The translations under genes were made by a program, and so were the position numbers. Below the pieces are notes generated by a model. That model saw only the letters and a program-made list of their open reading frames with translations, had not been told where the DNA came from and made no database searches. Below are positions 52,230 to 62,231 of a stretch of DNA of 64,000 bases, in pieces. The stretch is from NCBI GenBank assembly GCA_018806985.1, contig JADANN010000286.1, forward strand, positions 372,001 to 436,000, written 5' to 3'. Position 1 is the first letter of the stretch. Each line of letters starts with the position of its first letter. The DNA is from Angiostrongylus vasorum. Lineage: Eukaryota > Nematoda > Chromadorea > Rhabditida > Metastrongylidae.

Positions 52230-52620
52230 ATAAGCGGTTAGTGTAGTAGGTAGTGATGCCGTTCAACATGAGCAGGTTGCTGGTTCGAATATGCCCCTTG
52301 TCCACCAATTCTCCCTTCGTTTCTGGAAAAGTGGTGCCAGACTTGTCTGGGAACAGTTCATTCTCTGCAATTCAAGTGAGAACGCTCTACCCCGGTATCC
52401 CACAATTCTAGGATGACTCGGCTTGACCAGCATTCAACTACATTCATAAACAAAATGATAATACTCAAGTAGCAGCCAAGCCCACACGCGAAAAGTTTGA
52501 TCTCGGATGATGGATGCAAGGAAACAAAACAAATCCAAGAAAAGCTAGGATCCGAGCACTGTAAAGAACGATGGGTAGCGTAAAAAAAAAGTTCGTAACT
52601 TTGCGGAAGCATGTTCCTGA
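52230..52620 (+). repeat. SINE-D copy, best preserved
   Basis: Forward D repeat: A-box-like GTTAGTGTAGTAGGTAGTGA near 52238, B-box-like GCTGGTTCGAATATGCC near 52272, then GACTCGGCTTGACCAGCATT, CAAGTAGCAGCCAAGCCCAC and the GAAACAAAACAAATCCAAG end. Confidence 0.72.
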
Positions 52621-52984
52621 TTGTTAATGTAATTCATTCCAACCTTCTACATCTTTGTATAATGTTTACGCTGTTTGTACACAATTTAGGCTCGTAAATT
52701 TGATATAGTTGCACGAATATTGTTCCGATAAGGTTTAATTGCTCAAGTTCGAAGTTTACTTTTGGGTTCCAGCGTTGCAGTTCGTGAGAAAACGAGCATT
52801 TTATATTGAACAAGGTAACATAACATCTGGTTCTGCCTATTCGCCACTCCAGCAAACTAATTAATGCACAGCTAAATTGGCCAACTCAACGGGCTCTACG
52901 TTGAAAATCTTACCTCGATGTGTTCGCAAATGTACGTGCATTAGCACATATGTATACTACGTATATGTATGTGTCCTTGAAGTA
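52621..52984. other. No gene seen
   Basis: Spacer between SINE-D and the large microsatellite; nothing recognised. Confidence 0.3.
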
Positions 52985-53620
52985 CGTATATGTATGTATA
53001 TGCATGTATATGTATGTATATGTATGTATATGTATATGTATGTATATGTATGTATATGTATGTATATGTATGTATATGTATGTATATGTATGTATATGTA
53101 TGTATATGTATGTATATGTATGTATATGTATGTATATGTATGTATATGTATGTATATGTATGTATATGTATGTATATGTATGTATATGTATGTATATGTA
53201 TGTATATGTATGTATGTACATGTATGTATGTATGTATATGCATGTATATGTATGTATATGTATGTATATGTACGTATATGTATGTATATGTATGTATATG
53301 TATGTATATGTATGTATATGTATGTATATGTATGTATATGTATGTATGTATGTATGTAATGTATGTATGTATGTATGTATGTATGTATGTATGTATGTAT
53401 GTATTTGTGTGCTTGTATGTGTGTGTGTATTTGTGTATGTGTGTGTGGTGCGTGCATGTGTGTGTGTGTGTGTGTGTGTGTGGTGAGTGTATGTGTGTGT
53501 ACGCGACTGTGTATCTCTATGTGTACGCTTATGCATGTTTACGTGAGTGTGTGTGGCGCGTGTCTCCATATGTTTTGTGTGTATGTGCGTGCACGTTTAC
53601 ATTTATACATGTGTGTTTGT
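52985..53620. repeat. Large compound microsatellite, mainly 10-bp unit TATGTATATG
   Basis: About 350 bp (52985-53340) of the 10-bp unit, almost perfect from 53041 to 53210, then (GTAT)n to about 53402, then GT-rich sequence to about 53620. Long open frames on both strands here (YVCICMYM-type peptides) are artefacts of the repeat. Confidence 0.95.
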
Positions 53621-53924
53621 ACAACCTACAAACGATTTATTGAGAGAGGACAACGTAGCCTCATCTGACCATGGTTGGCTAGTATTTGATTACAATGAAA
53701 AAGTGGTATTTCAGCTTGCAGGAGTTCCAAGAGAAAGGATGGTGAGCTAAGGCATTGGTTAGCGTTAAGTATGGATGAAATTGAATTATGGGTTGTGAAT
53801 TTCCAAGCAAAGTAGGCCAAGTTCAGTCTGTGGTACCAATCGACATCATTGTTGACTATTCGCATTGACAACATGATGACTGACTTATTAGCCATTTCAC
53901 AGTTTGAACGAGTGGCTCATTCAT

Positions 53925-54190
53925 TTGTGTTTATCCTGAGCTGTCTTTACTCTGGAATAAGCGGTTTGGTTCGATCTCGCATCCAACACTCACCAAGCCT
54001 TCCAACCATCCCGGGTCAGAAACTGGATGATAGCAGCACTAACTTTGTAATTCGATAGACCACTGTGACTAATTACGTAGAACAGATATCCATTAAATCA
54101 GCTCTATGGTGGCTGTTGAAGTCGAATGTACGCATAGGGTTTGGTCAACGTCGAATGCTTTTTTCCTTCTTCCTTTATCCTTCGGTTATT
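53925..54190 (+). repeat. SINE-B copy, divergent
   Basis: Forward B repeat (GGTTTGGTTCGATCTCGCAT, CTCACCAAGCCTTCCAACCA, GTTGAAGTCGAATGTACGCA). Confidence 0.65.
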
Positions 54191-55369
54191 CTTCTCTTCA
54201 TGTGAGCGTTGAGGAATTGAACCTGTTTTTAGAGGAATGAATGACTCAAGATGCATTGATAGGTGTTGGGATTTTATGATTACCAGAGGTGTACCTATAA
54301 GGAGCTTCTTCTACAATTGTGGTTCGTCTCAACGGTTTATTACTTCGCATAGCATGTGGTGCTCCAGGTAATGAAACAGCGACTTTGGATGGGCTCATAT
54401 ACGGTAACTTGACGAGATGGGAATTTTAGGTTTCTATTCGGGATGATGATAACGAGCGACGAAATACTAGGAACAGTCAAGTGCTGAAAAAACTTAGTCG
54501 CAATCTTGCCATCCTTTCTCTTATCCACAAGTTGGATAGTCGGATAGAAATTGCACTATGTGATAGCTAATGAGACTGAGCTCTTCTGTCAAGCATGCTA
54601 GTTGGAAAACTTCGGCTGTTTATTTCTCATTAGGTCGGCGAGTTAATGTTGACCGAATATTCTCACCACGCGAGTGTGTCGGGATGTCCTCAGTTCTTTT
54701 CTAACCTTAACGCGCAACAAACAAAATGGTCTGTGTTTTTCTTAAGCTCTTAAAACTCGGAAGAAGACAGACCTCTTGGAAAGTCAGCTGAAGTCATGAG
54801 TAAATCTGCATCGTGTCGATTAACTGTAAATACGAGAACGATACAGCAACCTCCACTTTATGCAAGGTTATCCGCCCTTATGATACGACCTGCAACGCGC
54901 GTATTGCCTTTTACTTCTGTTCCGTTGTCCATCCATTTTCAAAATGGTCAAAGTTTCTCGTCGATAATATAGAATTTTAATCATTGCTTTCAAAAACGTG
55001 CGAAAGACTCCACTACTCATTGAAATAAAGAAGGCATAGCTATTTAATAAAGAAGAAATGATAGCAGGTTTTATCCAGTAGCGAAATCTGAACTTTGAAG
55101 ATGATACGGTGCCCAAATACTTTGGGTTAAATTTTGATAGCGCCATGACGTTGGGAAAACGAGGATTTTTGCTGACCATTTGGGAAAACTTGAAAATCAA
55201 CGTTTCACTAAAGACCTTTTTTGTAGGTTGTAACACAGACAGTTAAAATCTTTAAACACGAGGTTCGAAATGGTTACACCATAAGAAAATTTTCCATAAC
55301 TTATCTGAGTGGAAAAAGTCCGGTGTGTTAATCTGATGATGCAGTTAGTTTAATTTCCTCTTAACTGCG
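54191..55369. other. No gene recognised
   Basis: An open stretch at 54868-55236 (minus, 122 codons) is the longest non-repeat frame here but has no motif I know and no splice support. The rest is AT-rich. Confidence 0.3.
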
Positions 55370-55640
55370 CGTGAAGCTCAGTGGTTAGAGGCGCGCTGCA
55401 ATACACATGGGATCTGACCAGCGCGTTAGGCTCACCAGGCCTTCCAGCCCTCCAGTATCGGCAAATTGGTACCAGGCTTGTCTGGGAGTATAGCACCACT
55501 GACTCCATACATCAGTAGACCACCGCAAGTCATTGTATACACTAGAAATGCATTCAATCACACCCAACGATGCTTGATTTAGTCAAATGCATGGTGCATC
55601 CCTCTGAGATTGACCAACGCACAGAGCTTTATCCTTGTTA
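55370..55640 (+). repeat. SINE-B copy
   Basis: Forward B repeat, full length: GAAGCTCAGTGGTTAGAGGC head, then ACCAGGCTTGTCTGGGAGTA and CAACGATGCTTGATTTAGTC. Confidence 0.75.
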
Positions 55641-55659
55641 TTTATTTTATATGAACCGT

Positions 55660-56015
55660 TTTGACATTTTGTGCACATTGTAGCACTTCTTCTAACCACT
55701 CCGTTGTCTGGCAATCATCGTCCTCGGAGTTCATTATATTTGCAAGCGAACACGGTTGCCGATTGAGGACTTCGACTTCTTCGGTAATGTCGTTGAATGC
55801 CGATGAAGCCTGTTTCTCTGTGAGGACCTGGAATAGCCCTCCCTACATACTCCTAGGTCTTCGCCATAGACGGCCGTTGGACAACGTGGATGCGAGGGCA
55901 TTTTGGTGGACAAGTCTGCAATCAAGTTGTCGACCCAGAAACGATGGGGTGAGGTGGGGCTTTATTGGATCGAGCCAGGATTGGATAAGCCACCGTGATT
56001 ACTAAGTGCCTCTAT
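55660..56015 (-). repeat. SINE-D copy
   Basis: Reverse D repeat; it carries GTCGTTGAATGCCGATGAAG, GAGGACCTGGAATAGCCCTC and, on minus, the head-like GGTGGCTTATCCAATCC near its end. Confidence 0.55.
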
Positions 56016-56394
56016 CCAGTGCGCCTCAATCATGTATCCAGTTACGTTTAATAAAAATACTTTTTAAAAGGTACTTGGTCCCGTCATTGGGTTCCAATCA
56101 TTGTTTTATGCACACTTACATTCCTAGAAAACGGCATATACCGATTGCTCTTTCATTTAAGAAGACTGCAATCGACGTCATCGGCTGTGGGAAATTTTCT
56201 TACCTAGGCATCAGATCACATCGATCTGTTTCGACTATCCAAAGAATTCACTGATGACATCAGTGTGGATATTATGCATAAAATCTAGTGTGTACTGGGT
56301 GTTCAACGGCATGACATTATGGGAACGAAGACGTTTACTACAATAGAGACCCGGGAAATATTTCGACGATAAGGAACTGCTTTTTTTTTCTTAG
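56016..56394. other. No gene seen
   Basis: AT-rich spacer; nothing recognised. Confidence 0.3.
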
Positions 56395-56470
56395 GCATAT
56401 AAACTGTGTGGCTGACGTTTCGGTGTTTTCGCCCTTTCAGAGCCTGAACGGGGAAAAAAGTCGACGTAGA
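56395..56470 (-). ncRNA. Hammerhead-ribozyme-like motif
   Basis: Minus strand at about 56417-56456: CUGAAAG (one base shorter than consensus), GGCG/CACC stem, GAAAC, GUC, AGCC. Flanks resemble the Penelope terminus, so this is probably a short terminal relic. Confidence 0.5.
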
Positions 56471-56589
56471 AAGTTGGTCTTGGAAAGAGCTGTTGTTAGT
56501 AGAGGAGGAGAGATTAGATGAATTAGTGCTGTTTAGAAATGTAGAGTTCCAAAGTACCGATCAAAAGCACAGTACCCATTAAATAGCAC

Positions 56590-56960
56590 TCAGATTACCC
56601 GGCCTCACACTTTTTTTCGAATCCTAGCACTTCCTTCATCTGTTCCGTTGTCTTGCAGCTGTCGGCCATGGAGATAGTTGGCTTCCGGTGTGGATTCGTT
56701 TACAACTTGAGTATCCGTTGTCTTCTCTCATCATTGAAAAACGCTAGTGGAGAGTAATTTTCCCCATTAGCACGAAATTGCTGTTCTTGGGCATTTCCAC
56801 CACACGCAGTCGTCGGCCTTTATCGGATCAGATGGAGCGTTGCTTCCCTTGCGACTTGGATTCCTTTAGGGTGATGACTATTCCTTTGATGACAGCTAAT
56901 CCAAGGATTACTTGGCCGACCGCCTGACTATGACGTAACCAACCGAGTCCAGATGAAGCA
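56590..56960. repeat. Composite of SINE-D fragment (minus) and family C fragment (plus)
   Basis: 56590-56770 follows the reverse D repeat (CTTCATCTGTTCCGTTGTCT); 56790-56960 follows family C (CCACCACACGCAGTCGTCGG, CCTTGCGACTTGGATTCC) with strong divergence. Suggests nested or template-switched insertions. Confidence 0.45.
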
Positions 56961-57009
56961 TAAGGCTTAAAAAAGCCAGAAAGCTACGAGTATATAGTCC
57001 AGCACCTTC

Positions 57010-57310
57010 TTAGACGTAGTTTCTTGGACTATTAAGCAAAGACGAGGCTGGAAATAAGTTTCATTGGAATAAAAAAATTAGAAAGTATTGGGTGACCGCA
57101 ACAAATTAACATCCGTCCTGCATAAAAGGGCATCACTGGGTGGGGACAAATCATTAGAGCGATGTTGTCTCCACTGAATTCGACTCTATGCGATAACGAA
57201 CATCCACATCTTGACAACGACTTGCTGTAGGTCATCGACTCGGATCAACGCGGCTCTGAAGAAGACGAAGACGTTGAAATGGCAGCCGAATAAAACTTAT
57301 TGCCATTCTC
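57010..57310 (+). repeat. Short hammerhead-bearing repeat
   Basis: Right part carries a motif at about 57250-57286: CUGAAGA, stem II GACG/CGUU (a compensatory A-U at pair 2), GAAAU, GGC, AGCC. The left end has GACGAGGCTGGAAATAAGTT, which matches in inverted form, so it may be a foldback. Confidence 0.6.
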
Positions 57311-58419
57311 TTGTTTGTTCAAAAAATCCAAGAAACATTGATTATTTATGCCTAGCTTAAATGAAGGCCGGTTCTTACGGATATCCTTTTAGATGGATAA
57401 GAAAGCCGAGGTAGGTATAAAAGATTTATCCGGCAAACGTTTTGCTGCCCTCGCTTTATTCAAACTTCTGCACTGACCTCGTATTAGTTTAATCATCTAG
57501 GAAGATGATGAATTATATCTAGGTTAATGGACAACCGGTTTTACGATATATCTAATTGATCAGTGAAACCAACCAAGGTGGCCAGTATCGTGCTAATCTC
57601 CTAAACGACGGATTTTCAAATGGAATAGTGGTTCGACGGAACCTGATACTGCTAGGCAAAAAAATAAGGCGCTATACGAAAACAGGCGTGGCGCAGTGTG
57701 CACTGTTGCAGCAGGATTGTCTGACGTAGAAAGGAAAAAGCAAAGAAAAAGTGGAGTTACTTACGGATTCAAACGCTGCTTTTGCCGCTTCACAGTAGAA
57801 ATGAAGAAATTTTAGTAGAATCTCGATATTATTGAGTACGGAAAAATATATGGCTCATTGGTGTTATGTATTTCTTGAAATACCGTGTAAAGTTATAGTA
57901 ACTCCTGATAATATCAGAATAAATTTCGATTATTGTCATATATAACTGACGCCATCTTTAAGATCTAAAAAGTGGAACATCGTCTTGGTGAATTTGAAAG
58001 AACGTAGGACAAGCTGTCTTAAGTGGCTCACTGAATAGTAGATGGAATGCTTCGTCAGGCGAATTCGAGATATTTTCCCGATCTACATGAGAAATTAGCC
58101 TGACTCGGGGTCAACATCAAAAATGAGCCTCGCAGAAAATTTGCGTCATGGGACGACATCAATTTTGATCATTAGAATGATATTCATCCTGGTCCTTGGT
58201 AATGTAAAGTAACAGCATTCGCAGAAGAGCCTTATCCCGTTAACAGCTCAGTAAATGCTGGAACAAAGAGAGTGCTACATCTGACAAGACAAAGAGGACA
58301 GTCAGCGTCAGCTTGTTACTGAAACTCGTTATATGTGAGCTAAACATAGGTCTTAAGCAGAATGAAAAAATTCGAGATCGATAAAGTAAGTAACAATACC
58401 TTTCTGGATTATTAAGCTA
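57311..58419. other. No gene seen
   Basis: AT-rich interval without supported exon, RNA gene or named repeat. Confidence 0.35.
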
Positions 58420-58540
58420 ACATGAGGTTCACAAAAAAGGTCTATTCGACAAACGTTTTGAAGCCTTCGTTTTCCTCAGAGCCGATGATCCGATTCGATG
58501 TCATCAATGCCCAGATTGAACGACTGTCGGTTTGAAAAAT
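58420..58540 (-). repeat. Hammerhead-bearing repeat, decayed
   Basis: AACATGAGGTTCACAAAAAA end and a minus-strand motif at about 58450-58490 with CUGAGGA but a broken stem II and AAAAC instead of GAAAC. Confidence 0.5.
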
Positions 58541-58824
58541 ATTTAGTGGCAACGCTTTTTAAAAAACCAGAAGTCGCGAAACTTAGCATTTCTTGCTGGC
58601 AGAGGAAGATGAAAAATGAATCTCTGTGGTCAGAGATATCGAAATGTTTAAAACAAAGGCATATTAAGCTAAGATGATCACTTAAATCAACGAATTCCTA
58701 GAAGTTCAAAATGAGAAACTGTGGTCCACGGTGCTGTCTAATTCTGATGAAAATAAATGGACGGCATTTGCTTGCATCTTATGGAAACTGAATTCGAAGC
58801 TTATCTCTTAACCCACCTCAAAAC

Positions 58825-59095
58825 TCTTAAGAGATATAACTTCTATGATGCTGATATATTTGCAAAATTTCGAACCGCATGTGTATGCGGTGAGAAACGA
58901 ACGCGTTATTACCCATTCCGGGGAGTAACGCGTTCACCACCACACCATGCTGATCCTTCGTTTCGCCTGTCTCTCAGCTAGTTCTACCGATCACTGCCGT
59001 CAGCAGTCACCCGACAGCGGGATAGATCTGGGAAGCCAAAATCGGCAACGAACCCAGTTAAGCTGAAGCTGTAGTTATAATCACAATTTCAACTT
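58825..59095 (-). repeat. SINE-A copy
   Basis: Reverse, full-length A repeat; the head with CGAACCCAGTTAAGCTGAAG lies at 59045-59070. Confidence 0.78.
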
Positions 59096-59119
59096 ATTAC
59101 TTCCTGCCTACTCTTTTCT

Positions 59120-59265
59120 CGATATCGGATAAGGGTAATAGCGCGTTCTTTCTCCACCGCAGACGCCTGCGGGGCCGGAGTTTTGCAAATATCTCAGCAT
59201 CATAGAGGTTATATTTCGCTACATACCCTGCCATTAAAAAAGAGTAGGCAGTAAACAAGAAGGTT
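59120..59265 (+). repeat. SINE-A copy, 5' truncated, inverted to neighbour
   Basis: Forward A repeat lacking its head, 25 bp from the reverse copy, giving an inverted SINE pair. Words CTGCCTACTCTTTT (59104) and AAAAGAGTAGGCAG (59239) also face each other. Confidence 0.7.
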
Positions 59266-59944
59266 AAGCTCTGAAGAGAGTTGGAGAAGACGGAAATAGC
59301 AGCAATAGCAGTAAGCAACAATAATCATGGAGACGTGGAGAAGATGTGCTTACAAAGACATTCACACGTGACGCCTGAAATACACTATGTCCTGCACGTG
59401 AGTTAAGGGGACATGATGCATCGCACTCTACACATTTCCTTCCCACTGTTTCGTTTTTGCTATATGGAGCTCGTTTCCAGGTCTTTTGTATTCAATCGAT
59501 ATTTTACCCAAAGCGGTGTTACTTATTGCATTGCTTTTGAAAAGCTCTTCTCTATAATAAATGGTTTATAAAAAGCCTTCTTTCGGAAGAATTCATTTTT
59601 CGGCGAGCGACTACTATTGCTGTTGAAAAGAGTATGCAACACTGAGACTGTGGCGTGTAAAGAGATCTCTACTTCAACACTAGAGTCGGACACCTGGGGA
59701 CGACTCTTCGCTCTGATAAAACGATAAATCGTAAGGAAGAGTTCTTCAGAGTGAGTCAGTGTCCGCATAGTGTGTGCTCATCAATTGGTTCCAGCACAGT
59801 CCGTCTTTCGAGACAGTTATCGGGTCTTTTTACCATGACCTTTCACGGATGTTTTGAACATTGTGTTTAAAAAACATTTATTTCACAACCCAAAATTGAC
59901 AATCTATATATAAGCGCATAAATTAACTATAATCTATATATAAA
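59266..59944. other. No gene seen
   Basis: Open stretch 59523-59768 (minus) has no recognised motif. Confidence 0.3.
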
Positions 59945-60235
59945 TGTAGGGCACATGTGGCGCAGTGGTCGGAGGCACCCTGCAACACACATGTGGAATC
60001 GACCCCTGCGCCCATGGCCCACCAAGCCCTCCATTCCTCCGGGGTCAGCAAATTGGTACCAGACTTGTCTGGAAGGATAACACCACTGGCTCGATACATC
60101 GGTAGTCCACCGCGAGTCATTGTAAAGGCCAAATACGCATTCAATCACCTCCAAACGATGCTTGATGAAGTCGAATGCATGGCGCATCCCTCAGGGATTG
60201 ATCAACGCCCAAAGCTTTATCATTTATCCTTCATA
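59945..60235 (+). repeat. SINE-B copy, reference for the family
   Basis: Best-preserved forward B repeat. A canonical RNA polymerase III A box, TGGCGCAGTGG, lies at 59958-59968; a B-box-like GGAATCGACCCC near 59995. The body includes CCATGGCCCACCAAGCCCTC and ACCAGACTTGTCTGGAAGGA, ending TTTATCATTTATCCTT. Confidence 0.85.
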
Positions 60236-60309
60236 CCACTCAGGTCTACAGTCGCCTCATGTCCACAACCTATCAAGCTCTCTATATGTCGAAACACTGT
60301 TATTTATTG

Positions 60310-60525
60310 CTGATGCCAGTGGAATACAGAAAACTCGCTGAGAGAAACGCGAAACATGGTGTGGTGGTGAACGCGTTAGCTCCCCGAAAGGATGGTATCG
60401 TTTTTGATCCCCATCGCGGACACCTACGCTCCGGAGTTTTGCAAATATCTCAGCACCGTTGTGGCTGTATCATAGATAATACCCTGTCGTGGAAAATTGT
60501 AATAGGCAGTAAATAAAGAGTTAAT
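60310..60525 (+). repeat. SINE-A copy
   Basis: Forward A repeat (GGTGTGGTGGTGAACGCG, CTCCGGAGTTTTGCAAATAT, AATAGGCAGTAAATAAAGAG) only 75 bp downstream of a SINE-B. Confidence 0.78.
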
Positions 60526-61139
60526 GTACTGCTACTTATTATGAAAACAAGAACCAGCAAGTCCATTCAGTGCGGAAATAACGCGTCGTCCCTTGCGTTG
60601 GACAAGGAAACTAGGCGCGAATAAGTTAACCTTGCTGTGAAAAAATGAAGAGCAGCAGCAATTACAATGACACCAACTGATGAAAACGTGAATTATGAAA
60701 AATTGTAGTGAAAAAGCGATACCTCAGTTATTGCAACTTCTTGGTTTCTCAGAATGATTACCACCACATGGAGGCAAACACTCGATCTCGCTAAGGCCCA
60801 AGGATAGTGACATAATAGGAAACCCAGTCGATTCCTCAGCACAGAAACTATTGGGAGCGTATTAAAAATTGGTTAGATATTCCGGTGAAATCTTAAAGAA
60901 ACACTACCTAATCTATAACCCTCTAGAATGCGCTTTCGACTACCTCTCAGATAACGGACATCCCTGTATGAGGTATTCCAGTTGTACTTTTCCCTCTGTT
61001 TAAAATCGAAAAATCCCCATAAACCATCAACACCAGACTTGATCAGTGCACTAACAAATATGGAGCAGGAACAGCAGTGTGTTTACACATCAGCGAAAGC
61101 CCTGCGTTAATCCTTAAATGGAAGAACTTGTCCTAAACA
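60526..61139. other. No gene seen
   Basis: AT-rich spacer; nothing recognised. Confidence 0.3.
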
Positions 61140-61520
61140 TCCTCCCAACGTTTTACCGTCTCATCATAGTTGGGAAGTGTCCTTGGGTTTGGGGCTGCAA
61201 TGTACAGTGGGCGGATTCAGTCCTGTGGCAGAGTCTCCCAAGCTGAGAAGGCGTTTCCATCACGAAATCCAGTTAAGAGTAAACCAATACCAGTACCCAC
61301 CACCGTCCTGGTATCAAATTAGTCGCATGGTGGCAAATCTTCCTCTGATCCACAACAGCGGCATGTGGTGGTGACGACCTGGTGCAGACTTTGGGCTGGC
61401 TGACCTCGGGACTCCAGGGAACCATGATGCCTAAACCAGCAGAACTCCGAAACAATCTGAATTATAATGGGGCTAGCACAACCAATGGAGATGGGCCATC
61501 CAAGCGTCCAAGTAAGCATC
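61140..61520 (-). repeat. Repeat family C copy
   Basis: Reverse, near full-length C repeat (CCTCCCAACGTTTTACCGTC to GATGGGCCATCCAAGCGTCC). Confidence 0.78.
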
Positions 61521-62231
61521 GAAGTCCTAACCACAGCCGATAATTCTTAACGCAAATGCTTGCATGCTTTTTCAGTACGGGTCCTTACAAGAACCATCTC
61601 ATCTGAGTATTGTAAAAGTACAATCCATGCGTGAACTTCGACTCAATCGTATGTCGTGGTGCTTCCTGTTTACTTTGTTATACTGGTACCTTAATGTGGA
61701 TATACCGATTAGTAATTCAATGAAACTAATCTTTAGTAGTTCAATTTACCTAATTTACTTTGCAAAAAAGGATACTATTAAACATTTTGAAACAAAATTA
61801 CAACAATAACAACATGAGGAACGAGATGTGCAGAACTAAGCCAGAAGAATAAAAAGTACACCCATCGAACTGTTTCACACGAATCACAATGCTGGAAAGA
61901 CCACCAAGAAATTATGTGACCCAAGTAGACAAAAAAAAGAGGAAGTTCCACCTAGGAAATATGTTGTTGTAAAAGCTATAAGAGATGAGCCATAAATACG
62001 GAGAAAAAAACTCTACAACTGGAATACTTCACCAAAGCTCCTAATTATTGTAGTCCCCTGTATGATGAAGACAAAAGTTAAGTTAAACATTGAGATCAGA
62101 AAAACGCATATACATGTATATAAACATCTTACAGGAACCGGTGCCATCGGAAACCAAATTTAGTGAGTGTAGAAACCCGTAAAAATTCCTCTAGATGAGC
62201 TTTCCGACTTGCGAAAAGCATTCCTAGTTAG
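61521..62231. other. 3' flank of the zinc-finger gene, nothing recognised
   Basis: AT-rich, no supported exon. Confidence 0.35.

Noticed and set aside
52985..53340. CRISPR-like array
   Set aside because: Uninterrupted short-unit microsatellite without spacers in a eukaryotic genome.
52877..53643. Long open frames on both strands (up to about 219 codons) of Y/V/C/I/M or H/T/Y/I composition
   Set aside because: They are produced by the 10-bp and 4-bp microsatellite, which has no stop in several frames; no gene signal.
54868..55236. 122-codon open frame on minus as a possible gene
   Set aside because: No motif, no splice signals and ordinary AT-rich composition; kept only as a note in the intergenic entry.
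59945..60010. True tRNA gene at the TGGCGCAGTGG box
   Set aside because: The same head occurs in about twelve repeats with a long shared non-tRNA body, and no cloverleaf with an anticodon arm is evident.
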